The notes beneath the pieces are model-generated. The model made no database searches. It saw nothing but the letters and a program-made list of their open reading frames with translations, and was not told the DNA's origin. The translations under genes were made by a program, and so were the position numbers. Positions 17,164 through 24,706 of a stretch of 64,000 nucleotides of DNA are shown piece by piece (position 1 is the first letter of the stretch; each line of letters opens with the position of its first letter). The DNA is from DASQFI01 sp035633215. GTDB taxonomy: Bacteria; Acidobacteriota; Vicinamibacteria; Vicinamibacterales; SCN-69-37. The stretch is from contig DASQFI010000022.1 in NCBI GenBank assembly GCA_035633215.1, forward strand, positions 192,437-256,436, given 5' to 3'.

Positions 17164-17216
17164 GCTCGCACGACGAAGTGCGGACTCGCGCCGCGGCGAC
17201 GGCGCACTGACGCGCG

Positions 17217-17552
17217 TCACCGATCCGGCGCGGTACGTAACTTCACGACGAGACGCAACGGCGATCGTTCCACGATCTGCACGTCCGCCTCGCCACCGCC
17301 GCGCCTGGTGCCCGAGCCGCCGCCCACGTCCTGCCAGGTCGCGCGCCGTTCGACCGGGCGATCGTCCGGACCGGGCGTATACAAGGTGGCGGATCCGTCC
17401 TCGTGCACTTCCAGCCAGTCGCGCGGCTTCCGCGACAGCGGCACGTGCTCGTCGTCCGGGCGAAACACGGCGCCGTCGGGAGTGTCCTGTTCGGACACGT
17501 GCACCCACCTGGTCTCGAACAGCTTGTCTTTCGGCGCGCGTTTCGCGGTCAT
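17217..17552 (-). CDS. Small beta-rich protein downstream of the M43 protease
   Basis: 111 residues, no signal peptide. Repeated beta pattern (ETRWVHVSEQDTPDGAVFRP, DWLEVHEDGSATLYTPGPDD, RLVVKLRTA) suggests a small lipocalin- or ubiquitin-like barrel. GAGG Shine-Dalgarno 6 bases before ATG. It follows the M43 protease gene after 21 bases on the same strand, so it may be its partner or inhibitor; that is inference from position. Confidence 0.65.
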   Translation of the reverse strand: MTAKRAPKDKLFETRWVHVSEQDTPDGAVFRPDDEHVPLSRKPRDWLEVHEDGSATLYTPGPDDRPVERRATWQDVGGGSGTRRGGGEADVQIVERSPLRLVVKLRTAPDR

Positions 17553-17573
17553 GCTCGCCTCGAGCCTGTGCCC

Positions 17574-18467
17574 CTACACCAGCCCGCTGCGCAGGCTCTC
17601 GAGCGCCGTGCGAATGCGGAGCACCTGCTGCGCCGTGAACATGAACATCGCGGCGTCGTCGGTGTAGTCCATGTAGTTCATGAACATATCGCCGTTCGGA
17701 CCATTGTTGCAGGTGACCACCGGCCAGGTGGGTTTTCCGGTATTGGGCCCGGCACAGTTGGGCGTGTCGCTCGCCTGATCGGATCCGCTGCAGTCCGGCG
17801 TGTCTCCCCAGATGTGCCGAAGATTGAAGTAGTGCCCGACTTCGTGCGTGGCGGTGCGGCCCTTGTCGAACGGCGACTGCGCGGTGCCAGTCGTGCCGAA
17901 CGCGCGGACGTTGATCACGACGCCATCGGTCGCGGCCGGGCCGCCCGGAAACTGCGCGTAGCCGAGGAGGCCGCCCGTGAGCGCGCAGACCCACATGTTG
18001 AGATGGGTTTTCGGATCGATGGGCGCAATGCCGCCGGTCGCCGGCGACTTCACGCCCTCGTCGAACGTGAACCCGTTCCCGGCGGTCTTCGTGCGCGTGA
18101 CCTTCACCAGCTTGAACTGAATCCGCGTGTCCGTCACCAGTCCTACCCACGGCTCGGGCGTCTGCTTCCGGTCGGGATTCGTCGCACGAAAATCCTTGTT
18201 GAGCGCCTTGATCTGGCCGTCGATCTGCGCCTGCGAGATGTTCTGGTCCTCCGTCTTGTAGACGACGTGGACGATGGTCTTGACCGTAACGACTTTGACT
18301 TTCTTCAGATCGGCCGGCGCGTCGCGGCGCCGCGTCGTGGCGTCCTCGAGCCGCGTTTGATTGGAACGGAACGTCGGGAACTGTTCCAGCAGCATCAGGT
18401 GCGTGGCGGCCGTCCCGCACGTACGACGCAGCGGCTCACTTGCCTTCCTGGGTTTCCGTTTTGCCAT
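17574..18467 (-). CDS. M43 (pappalysin-like) zinc metalloprotease
   Basis: 297 residues from the ATG at 18467, which has AAGGAG 7 bases upstream. Zinc motif HEVGHYFNLRH (His208, Glu209, His212, His218) plus a Met-turn MNYMDY near 267 place it in the pappalysin/cytophagalysin family. Cys pairs around SGSDQASDTPNCAG and TCNNG fit M43. No classical signal peptide: the N-terminus MAKRKPRKASEPLRR is basic and polar, so it is either cytoplasmic or exported by an unusual route. It opens the minus-strand pair at the border of the effector-rich region. Confidence 0.85.
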   Translation of the reverse strand: MAKRKPRKASEPLRRTCGTAATHLMLLEQFPTFRSNQTRLEDATTRRRDAPADLKKVKVVTVKTIVHVVYKTEDQNISQAQIDGQIKALNKDFRATNPDRKQTPEPWVGLVTDTRIQFKLVKVTRTKTAGNGFTFDEGVKSPATGGIAPIDPKTHLNMWVCALTGGLLGYAQFPGGPAATDGVVINVRAFGTTGTAQSPFDKGRTATHEVGHYFNLRHIWGDTPDCSGSDQASDTPNCAGPNTGKPTWPVVTCNNGPNGDMFMNYMDYTDDAAMFMFTAQQVLRIRTALESLRSGLV

Positions 18468-18638
18468 CGCTCGCTCCTTCAAGGACACACGTCGGCTCGT
18501 GTCCGGGTGAGGTCAGCTTGTTCAACGGGGAGCGCTGGGGGCACGAATACGCTACAACGGCAACTTCTGAATGACCAAGAGAAGTTTCAATTAGAATGAC
18601 ATGCCCCAGCCGACAACTTAGCGTGCGTTGCGAAAGAT

Positions 18639-18691
18639 GTAGGCCGGCCCTTCAGGGCCGGAGCATCGGCGGGGCTGAAGCCCCGCCCTAC
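18639..18691. repeat. REP-like twin-hairpin element
   Basis: Outer GTAGG/CCTAC (18639-18643, 18687-18691) encloses two hairpins: CCGGCCC-TTCA-GGGCCGG (18644-18661) and GGCGGGGC-TGAA-GCCCCGCC (18668-18687). Such paired GC-rich hairpins in an intergenic gap are typical of REP/BIME units moved by RAYT transposases. It sits upstream of the metallophosphoesterase operon. Confidence 0.65.
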
Positions 18692-18714
18692 ACGCACCGA
18701 CAGGAGTGTTCCAC

Positions 18715-20004
18715 ATGGCCGACCAGTCTCTCTCCACCCGTCACGCCATCGTGACGGTCCGCAGCCTTCCGGAACCGAGCCGCATCGAAGCCGCCCCGGA
18801 AGCCACAACCGTCAAGGCCGACGTGGACCCGGTCGATCGCGCGCTGCTCTCGACTCAGTATCGAAGGCTTCGCGATCGGCTCGAGGAAGAAGCGGCCGCG
18901 GTCGGCGACGACGTCATGGTCACGGCGCCTGATGCGGAAGTGTCACGACTCCAGAGCCGGCTGGCGCAGCTCGCGCTCGAAGGACAGCCGCTCGGCCCGG
19001 GCGGGCAGGAAGTCAAATTCGGCAGCGGGTTCGAAGGCCGCGACTGGTTCGGATGGCTGAAGAGCACGCTCGACTGGATCAAGCGGGACGAAGCGCACCC
19101 GTTCATCTGGTCGTCGGCCCCTCCCGAGACCATCCCGGATTCGTTCAAGGTCGCGATGGCCGGTGACTGGGGCACGGGCCTGTATGGCGCGCCGAAGATC
19201 GCGGAGCACATTGCCGGGACGGGCTCGTTCGACCTGGTGCTGCACCTGGGCGACGTCTACTACTCCGGCACGGCCGAGGAAGTGAAGGAACGCTTCCTGA
19301 AGCTGTGGCCGTTCGGCGCCGGGCGCATCCATCGCGCGATCAACTCGAATCACGAGATGTATTCAGGCGGCTACGGCTATTTCGACATCGTCCTGCCGCG
19401 CTTCGGCCAGCCGGCCAGCTATTTCGCGATGCAGAACGCGAACTGGCTGCTCGTCGGCCTCGACACCGCGTACATCGATCACGACATGGATCCGAAACAG
19501 GTCACCTGGCTCGAACAACAGGTGGCCGGGCGCGGCACTCGGAAGGTCGTGCTGTTCTCGCACCAGCAGCTGTTCTCACGACTCGACAATCAGGGCACCA
19601 ATCTGAAAACGAAGCTCGACGGTCTGTTGTCGAAGGGCCTGATCACCGCCTGGTACTGGGGCCACGAGCACCAGTGCGTGCTGTATGACAAACATGCCGA
19701 GTGGGGACTGACGGCGCGGTGCCTCGGCAACGGCGGCATTCCCGAGCCGCGGAAGCGCGTCGTGCGCGACGCCACACAGGAGCGCGCGGAGAGCTACATC
19801 ACGTGGCGGCGCCTCGACGTCGATCCCGGGAAGCCCTGGGCGCCTCGCTGCCTCGCGCTCGACGGACCCAATCCCGACGTCAAGGGCCGCGAGAACGATT
19901 TCGTGCCCCACGCCTACATGACGCTGCACTTCGAGGGGCCGACGCTCACGGAGCGCGTGCTGCTCCCCGACGGCACGAAGATCTTCGAAGGCAAGATCTC
20001 CTGA
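18715..20004 (+). CDS. Calcineurin-like metallophosphoesterase
   Basis: 429 residues from the ATG at 18715 (CAGGAG upstream). The dimetal signature runs GDWGTG (~149), LHLGDVYYSG (~180), SNHEMY (~210, replacing the usual GNHE) and GHEHQ (~318). An N-terminal ~120-residue helical extension with a charged coiled region (YRRLRDRLEEEAAA) precedes the catalytic domain. No signal peptide, so probably cytoplasmic. First gene of a three-gene run with a trypsin-like protease (7-base gap) and a caspase-like protease (18 bases further). Confidence 0.85.
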   Translation: MADQSLSTRHAIVTVRSLPEPSRIEAAPEATTVKADVDPVDRALLSTQYRRLRDRLEEEAAAVGDDVMVTAPDAEVSRLQSRLAQLALEGQPLGPGGQEVKFGSGFEGRDWFGWLKSTLDWIKRDEAHPFIWSSAPPETIPDSFKVAMAGDWGTGLYGAPKIAEHIAGTGSFDLVLHLGDVYYSGTAEEVKERFLKLWPFGAGRIHRAINSNHEMYSGGYGYFDIVLPRFGQPASYFAMQNANWLLVGLDTAYIDHDMDPKQVTWLEQQVAGRGTRKVVLFSHQQLFSRLDNQGTNLKTKLDGLLSKGLITAWYWGHEHQCVLYDKHAEWGLTARCLGNGGIPEPRKRVVRDATQERAESYITWRRLDVDPGKPWAPRCLALDGPNPDVKGRENDFVPHAYMTLHFEGPTLTERVLLPDGTKIFEGKIS

Positions 20005-20011
20005 GGGCGCC

Positions 20012-20971
20012 ATGCCGGCCAACGACGAAAATCTCTTCGGCCGCGCGCAGCGGACGTTCGGTCACCTGCGCGTCGACGAGGCGGTCGCGAACGTCCGTGC
20101 CATCGTGGGCCTGCCGAAAGTGCCCGACAGCGAAAAGGCGGCGCAGGAAGCGCTCGACAAGCTGCGCACCGGTCGCGCCAGGCCGACCGCCACCGAGCTT
20201 GCGGCGCTCGAGTTCGTGATCCGGATGATGAGACCGGCGCCGCTCTCGCGGAACGGCAAGCTTGATTCACTGCCCGCCAAGCAAGGGAGCAGCGTCTATC
20301 AACCCGAAGTCTCCGCGGCGTGGCAGAAGTTTCGCGACACGAGCGCGCAGATCCTCTACTCGGTCGGCCGTCTCGATCGCACCGCCGGCTCGAGTCCTCA
20401 CATCGGCACCGGATTTCTCGTCGCCCCCGACCTCGTGCTGACCAACCATCACGTCGTCTCGGCGCTCTCTCACGGCGCCGACGAGATCGACGCCGGCATG
20501 GCCGTGATCCGCTTCTATCAGGAGTTCGAGGGCCCTGAGCCCGTGCCGACCTGCCCCGTCATCAAGGTCGCAGCGATCCATCCGTCGCTCGACATGGCGC
20601 TGCTGCAGATCCAGGTCCCCGACACGCGCCCGGTTCTACGGTTCGAAACCGCTGCGCTGCCGGCCCATCTGATGGTCGGGACGATCGGCTATCCGTACAA
20701 GGACGACCGCAATCCGCTGTTTGTCGCGGCGATCTACCAGGACACCTACGGCGTCAAGCGGGGCGCAGTCGGCGAGCTCATCGCCGCACGAGGGAACATG
20801 ATCTTCCACGACTGCTCGACGCTCGGCGGCAACTCCGGCTCGCCGGTCATGGCGCTCGAGTCGGGCGCCGTCGTCGGTCTCCATTTCACCGGCGATTTCA
20901 TGTATCGCAACGGCGCGGTGGCGGCGACAGCGGTCGCCGAGTTCGTCGCCGAGACGACCCGCACGCCGTAA
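20012..20971 (+). CDS. Trypsin-like serine protease, cytoplasmic type
   Basis: 319 residues. Catalytic triad is visible: His147 in LTNHHVV, Asp194 in HPSLDMALLQ, Ser275 in GGNSGSP. No signal peptide. The first ~95 residues form a separate helical domain (DEAVANVRAIVGLP, KAAQEALDKLRTG, ATELAALEFVIRMMRP), in the position where death-like or effector-associated adaptor domains occur in bacterial trypsin-caspase systems. Sandwiched between metallophosphoesterase and caspase genes with tiny gaps, so one operon. Confidence 0.86.
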   Translation: MPANDENLFGRAQRTFGHLRVDEAVANVRAIVGLPKVPDSEKAAQEALDKLRTGRARPTATELAALEFVIRMMRPAPLSRNGKLDSLPAKQGSSVYQPEVSAAWQKFRDTSAQILYSVGRLDRTAGSSPHIGTGFLVAPDLVLTNHHVVSALSHGADEIDAGMAVIRFYQEFEGPEPVPTCPVIKVAAIHPSLDMALLQIQVPDTRPVLRFETAALPAHLMVGTIGYPYKDDRNPLFVAAIYQDTYGVKRGAVGELIAARGNMIFHDCSTLGGNSGSPVMALESGAVVGLHFTGDFMYRNGAVAATAVAEFVAETTRTP

Positions 20972-20989
20972 CGCACGTCTCGAGACCCT

Positions 20990-23314
20990 ATGGCCAAACG
21001 CGCGTTCATCATCGCCATTGAGAACTACAAGCAGATGCAGGAAGCCTTGGGCAGCACCCTCAAGGACACCCACAAACACGCCCTGGAGTTCCGGGATTGG
21101 CTCGTCAAGACGCGAACACTTCAGACCTCGGACATCTTCTTCTGCGCGGAGAAAGCACTCACCGGCCGGACGAGCGACGCGACCCGGTCGGCCATCACGC
21201 AGGAACTGCTGCGGTTCAAGGACGCCGCGAAGGACTCCACCGACGACATGTTTTTCTATTTCAGCGGCCACGGGTTCAGCTACGTGGACGTGGACGGGAT
21301 CCCGACGGCCGACGTACTGCTGGCCGCCGACTACGTCAAACGGGAGATCTCGGGGAATGCGTGTCTGAAGCTCGACGAGATTCAGAAATGGCTCAAGATG
21401 TGCCTCGGCACGGTGACGGCGGCGGCCTCGACACGATGCGGACACTTCTACTTCATCGACGCGTGCCGCAACAAGATCACTGAAAGGGAAATCAAGGTCG
21501 CGCCGCTTGGGCTCACGTTCGATCACTCGATGAGGAAGAAGGCGCCCGTCTACACGCTCTGCTCGACGACGACCGGGACGGTCGCCAGTGTCGAAGGCGG
21601 ATTCCCGGAGGCCCTGATCGACGGATTGAACGGTAGGGGCAAAGCGAAGCGGTTCTTCGAGGGCACGTTCACGGTGCTCTTCGACTCGTTGCGGGGCTAC
21701 GTCGAGCGCCGGCTCGAGATGGAGCTGGATCCGCGAACCGAAGGCGGTGACGGCGTGATTCTCAAGCTCGATCCGTCGCTCAAGTACACGTGCACCGTCA
21801 GCGTGAAGAACGCCGCGGCCCAGGACGAGTTCGACGTGGAAGTGAAGAACGACCTGAAACAAGTCGTCGAGTCGTTCACGTTCACGGGCGCCGATCGCAC
21901 CTTCGACGCGCCGCCCGACGACTATTTCGTCCAGGTGCGGCCGAAGACCCCCGCCGACGCGATCATGGAGCCCAGCGCGCCGCTGCCGGCCGATCTGTAC
22001 GAGAACTGCGCGCTGCAATTCGAGAAACGGGCCCCCGAACCCGGCGCGACCAGAGGCGTCCGGGCCGGCACTCGCGGGCGGGGGCCCGCACGGATCGCCC
22101 CCGCGCCCACGCTCCCGCCCACCGCGTCGGTCAACATCGTCGTACCCGACGGCGCGCAGGTCATCGTGCGAGGTGGCAAAGACAAGACCGAGCACCTGAA
22201 GGCCTCGGGCATGGTTGAACTGACGCCTGGCACCTACCGGATGGAGCTGCACGATGCGCGCGGCGTCATCGTCGATCGGCGCGAGATCGCGCTCAAGCCG
22301 GGCCCGCAGATGATGGATTGGACGCAATTGCCGCCGAGCCCGCTGCGGCACGCGCTGCTCGGCGCGATTCCGGGAACCCATCAGAACGGCGTCGTCGATT
22401 TCTCGGAATCGCTGGGCCCGACGCCCGATCAGGGCCTCGACCTGTGGCTCGGGCTCATCGGCGCGTCCCGAATCACCGGCGGCCCCGGCGACTTCTCGAA
22501 GCTTGGCCCCCTGCCGCTCGCGACATTCGACGCCGCCGGCGATACCGCGATCTACGTCCTGGCAGGATTCGATCAGCCCACCGTCCGGCTGCGCGCCATC
22601 ATCACCGACGACTGGAAGATCCCGCCTCGACCCGTCGCGCAGCACGCGTCGTTCCCCGGCCTGTTCGAAATCGTCGGTCCGTCAGGTCCGCCGGGATTCA
22701 AGTACCTGACGGTCCAGGTCGACGACAACGCGCCAATCACGATCGGCACGTACGCCCTGCATGGCCGCGGCACGCTCGTGACGCTCGCGCAGAAGCACAC
22801 CGGCGCGCTGCAGATTCAGCAGTTCATCCTGCCATTGCGAAAGTTCCTGAACACCCTGCCCGAAGGAAGCGGACTCTGGCTCGACCGGACCGTCAAGGAG
22901 CTCGACGACGTCAGCGGGCCGTTGCGACTCACGCGGCGATGCGTGGAAATCCAGCGCGCCTTTGCGCGGGACGAGGATGCCCCCGGCAGCCTCAGCACGG
23001 CCGAGCTGCAGTCGCTCGTCTACTTCAAATGGTTCGAGCCGATCGTCGCGGTGCTGGCGTCCTACGAGCTCGCGCGGCGCGGCGACGTCGCCACCCTTCG
23101 GATCGTCGTCGACAACCTGCGCCGGCACTTCAAAGGCCTGCCCGACAACGAAGCGCTCGCGCGGCTCGCCGGACTGGTTCCGGTCATGCCGCCAGTCCCG
23201 CCCCTCGTTCTCGAAGGACTCCAGGCACTGAATCTGATGCCTGATCACAGAGAGCTGCCGCCGGCCGAGGCGCTCGTGTTTCGGGGGCCGTGGACAATGT
23301 GGCGTGGGCTATGA
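20990..23314 (+). CDS. Caspase-like (C14) protease with large C-terminal region
   Basis: 774 residues. The N-terminal ~250 residues are a caspase fold with His94 in FYFSGHGFS and Cys159 in YFIDACRN. A beta-sandwich (~265-330) and a Pro/Arg-rich linker (~345-375) follow, then a PEGA-like strand set (VNIVVPDGAQVIVRGG) and a ~330-residue C-terminal domain with no recognised family. No signal peptide. Last gene of the metallophosphoesterase-trypsin-caspase operon. Its TGA (23312-23314) lies exactly in the loop of a 14-base-pair hairpin that begins the foldback element downstream. Confidence 0.87.
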   Translation: MAKRAFIIAIENYKQMQEALGSTLKDTHKHALEFRDWLVKTRTLQTSDIFFCAEKALTGRTSDATRSAITQELLRFKDAAKDSTDDMFFYFSGHGFSYVDVDGIPTADVLLAADYVKREISGNACLKLDEIQKWLKMCLGTVTAAASTRCGHFYFIDACRNKITEREIKVAPLGLTFDHSMRKKAPVYTLCSTTTGTVASVEGGFPEALIDGLNGRGKAKRFFEGTFTVLFDSLRGYVERRLEMELDPRTEGGDGVILKLDPSLKYTCTVSVKNAAAQDEFDVEVKNDLKQVVESFTFTGADRTFDAPPDDYFVQVRPKTPADAIMEPSAPLPADLYENCALQFEKRAPEPGATRGVRAGTRGRGPARIAPAPTLPPTASVNIVVPDGAQVIVRGGKDKTEHLKASGMVELTPGTYRMELHDARGVIVDRREIALKPGPQMMDWTQLPPSPLRHALLGAIPGTHQNGVVDFSESLGPTPDQGLDLWLGLIGASRITGGPGDFSKLGPLPLATFDAAGDTAIYVLAGFDQPTVRLRAIITDDWKIPPRPVAQHASFPGLFEIVGPSGPPGFKYLTVQVDDNAPITIGTYALHGRGTLVTLAQKHTGALQIQQFILPLRKFLNTLPEGSGLWLDRTVKELDDVSGPLRLTRRCVEIQRAFARDEDAPGSLSTAELQSLVYFKWFEPIVAVLASYELARRGDVATLRIVVDNLRRHFKGLPDNEALARLAGLVPVMPPVPPLVLEGLQALNLMPDHRELPPAEALVFRGPWTMWRGL

Positions 23315-23487
23315 CATAGCCCACGCCACAGGGCAAAGGGCAGCGGGCAAAGGGCAAAGGGCAAAGGAGAGGGCAAAACCGAAAAGGGGCAAGGTTGCAT
23401 GTCCAGGCCGGGACGGAAGCAACAATCACCCTTGGCCCTGTTACCTTTCCCCTCTCCTTTGCCCTTTGCCCGCTGCCCGCTGCCCTT
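23298..23487. repeat. Foldback element A (GGGCAAA-type arms)
   Basis: Begins with a perfect 14-bp hairpin (23298-23311 with 23317-23330, loop TGACA). Then a left arm of GGGCAAA repeats (23331-23398) faces a right arm of TTTGCCC repeats (23434-23487); the centre contains GTTGC/GCAAC around a GC-rich loop. It fills the gap between two convergent genes and overlaps both stop codons. It would form a long RNA hairpin from either strand. Confidence 0.8.
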
Positions 23488-24019
23488 ACACACCCGGCGC
23501 CGGCCGCTCGAAGATCGGCGTCACGATACTCAGCAGCGTCGAAACGAGCATGGCCCCGACCCCGGAGATCGCGGCGGCCGCGTCCTTCAAGTAGGGATTC
23601 CCCGGGACCGCGAGCGCCCAGACGAAGAAGGCGATCGTCGCCGCGCACATCTTCCACCACGGCCACTTGCCCGGGCCCGGCAGTGCATCGCCCGTCGCGG
23701 CGACCTTGCTGAGATAGATCAGCAGCAACAGCGCCGGCGTGAGGCCGACGAAGAACCAGAGGATCTTCGCCGCGTCGATGATCTGAAACGTGGAGTGAAG
23801 CGCGGTCTCCGCGGAGAGCGCGGCCACATAGAGCGTGATGACTTCCGTCGGAATGTATCCGACGAGCGCGTTCAGCGCGTTCGTCACGCGGTTCTCGTCG
23901 GCGGCCGGCCTCGCGTCCGAGTCGGCTGCGCTCTCCAGGTTGCCTGACCTCCGGGTGCGCGTCCAGGGCGCGATCCCTCGCCGGATCAGCTCGTGACTGC
24001 TTAGCGCATTCAGGCTCAT
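23486..24019 (-). CDS. Small multi-pass membrane protein near the caspase operon
   Basis: 177 residues from the ATG at 24019 (GGAGG 5 bases upstream). A polar N-terminal ~50 residues is followed by ALVGYIPTEVITLYVAAL and three further hydrophobic segments (ILWFFVGLTPALLLLIYL, MCAATIAFFVWALAVPG, GVGAMLVSTLLSIVTPIF), so about four membrane helices. Such small membrane proteins often accompany effector proteases and could be pore-forming partners, but this is inference. Convergent with the caspase gene. Confidence 0.7.
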   Translation of the reverse strand: MSLNALSSHELIRRGIAPWTRTRRSGNLESAADSDARPAADENRVTNALNALVGYIPTEVITLYVAALSAETALHSTFQIIDAAKILWFFVGLTPALLLLIYLSKVAATGDALPGPGKWPWWKMCAATIAFFVWALAVPGNPYLKDAAAAISGVGAMLVSTLLSIVTPIFERPAPGV

Positions 24020-24030
24020 GGCCGCCTCCA

Positions 24031-24163
24031 CGGCGCTTCGCGCCGTGAACTTCACACTTCGAACTTCGAACTTCAAACTTGAGACCCAATCCACACGTGC
24101 CGGATCCTCAGTTCGAAGTTCGAAGTTCAAAGTTCGAAGTTCAGGCTGCGCGAAGCGCAGCCT
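24031..24163. repeat. Foldback element B (TTCGAAGTT-type arms)
   Basis: Left arm of GAACTT/CACTTC repeats (24047-24080) and right arm of TTCGAAGTT repeats (24111-24142), with small hairpins at both outer edges: CGGCG-CTTCG-CGCCG (24031-24045) and GGCTGCGC-GAA-GCGCAGCC (24144-24162). The ~30-base spacer is unrelated to other copies. Lies in the divergent promoter region between the membrane-protein gene and the 130-residue gene. Confidence 0.8.
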
Positions 24164-24213
24164 GTAGTGTGCTACAGTCGCTGCCTCCCCAGACATATCC
24201 CGCGCACGGTCAA

Positions 24214-24268
24214 GACCTCGGGGGTCATTTCCTGCCGCCGGTCTTCCGCGGAAATGACCCCCGAGGTC
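24214..24268. repeat. Perfect 19-bp REP-like palindrome
   Basis: GACCTCGGGGGTCATTTCC (24214-24232) is exactly repeated inverted at 24250-24268 with a 17-base spacer that can itself pair in part (CCGC/GCGG). The GGGGTCATT/AATGACCCC core resembles palindromes mobilised by RAYT (REP-associated Y1) transposases. It is 38 bases upstream of a gene start and may sit in the 5' leader. Confidence 0.7.
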
Positions 24269-24305
24269 ATTTCTTCGACGCGTGTCGTACGGCCAGGAGA
24301 AATCG

Positions 24306-24698
24306 ATGGCGAAGAAGAAACGGTCGCGGACCCACACGACGAGGCAGGCGACGACGATGCCCGCCGGCGAAGCCGCGCTGGCGGCCGCCGTGCCGGTGAT
24401 TGACGTCCCCGCCGGCACGACCCTCGAGGTGATCGTCGACGTCGGTCCGATGGTGATTCCGTACACGGTCGCGTACGACGGCCGGACGATCATCAAGTCG
24501 CTCGTGGATCGGTCCGAGCCGGTGAACGTCAGGACCGGGGACTTCATCCTCGCGTGGGCGTTCGGGCACTCCGTGAAGGAGTGGAGTCACAGCATCGGCT
24601 ACTCGCTGGGCGGCGGACCGATGCAGGTGCTCGAGCAGCGCTCGGAAGCCAACAAAGATCCGGACCACAGCGTCGGGTTCGCGCTCGTCCGGGCGTGA
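24306..24698 (+). CDS. Small beta-rich protein of unknown function
   Basis: 130 residues from the ATG at 24306 (AGGAGA 6 bases upstream); an earlier in-frame ATG at 24282 lacks a ribosome site. A basic N-terminus (MAKKKRSRTHTTRQ) leads to a beta-sandwich-like domain (TLEVIVDVGPMVIPYTVAYD, FILAWAFGHSVKEWSHSIGY). No signal peptide. Eight bases before the next gene, so co-transcribed with the barrel protein. Function not recognised. Confidence 0.65.
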   Translation: MAKKKRSRTHTTRQATTMPAGEAALAAAVPVIDVPAGTTLEVIVDVGPMVIPYTVAYDGRTIIKSLVDRSEPVNVRTGDFILAWAFGHSVKEWSHSIGYSLGGGPMQVLEQRSEANKDPDHSVGFALVRA

Positions 24699-24706
24699 GC
24701 AGAATC

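Noticed and set aside
16375..18420. Long minus-strand open frame (~680 codons) across the regulatory-domain and M43 genes
   Set aside because: Low-complexity Arg/Gly/Ala translation antisense to clear genes; a by-product of high GC. The same applies to long antisense frames over 20636-22645 and 29430-31838.
23331..23487. CRISPR-like direct repeats
   Set aside because: GGGCAAA units are 7-9 bases long with no spacers and are arranged as inverted arms; no cas genes nearby.
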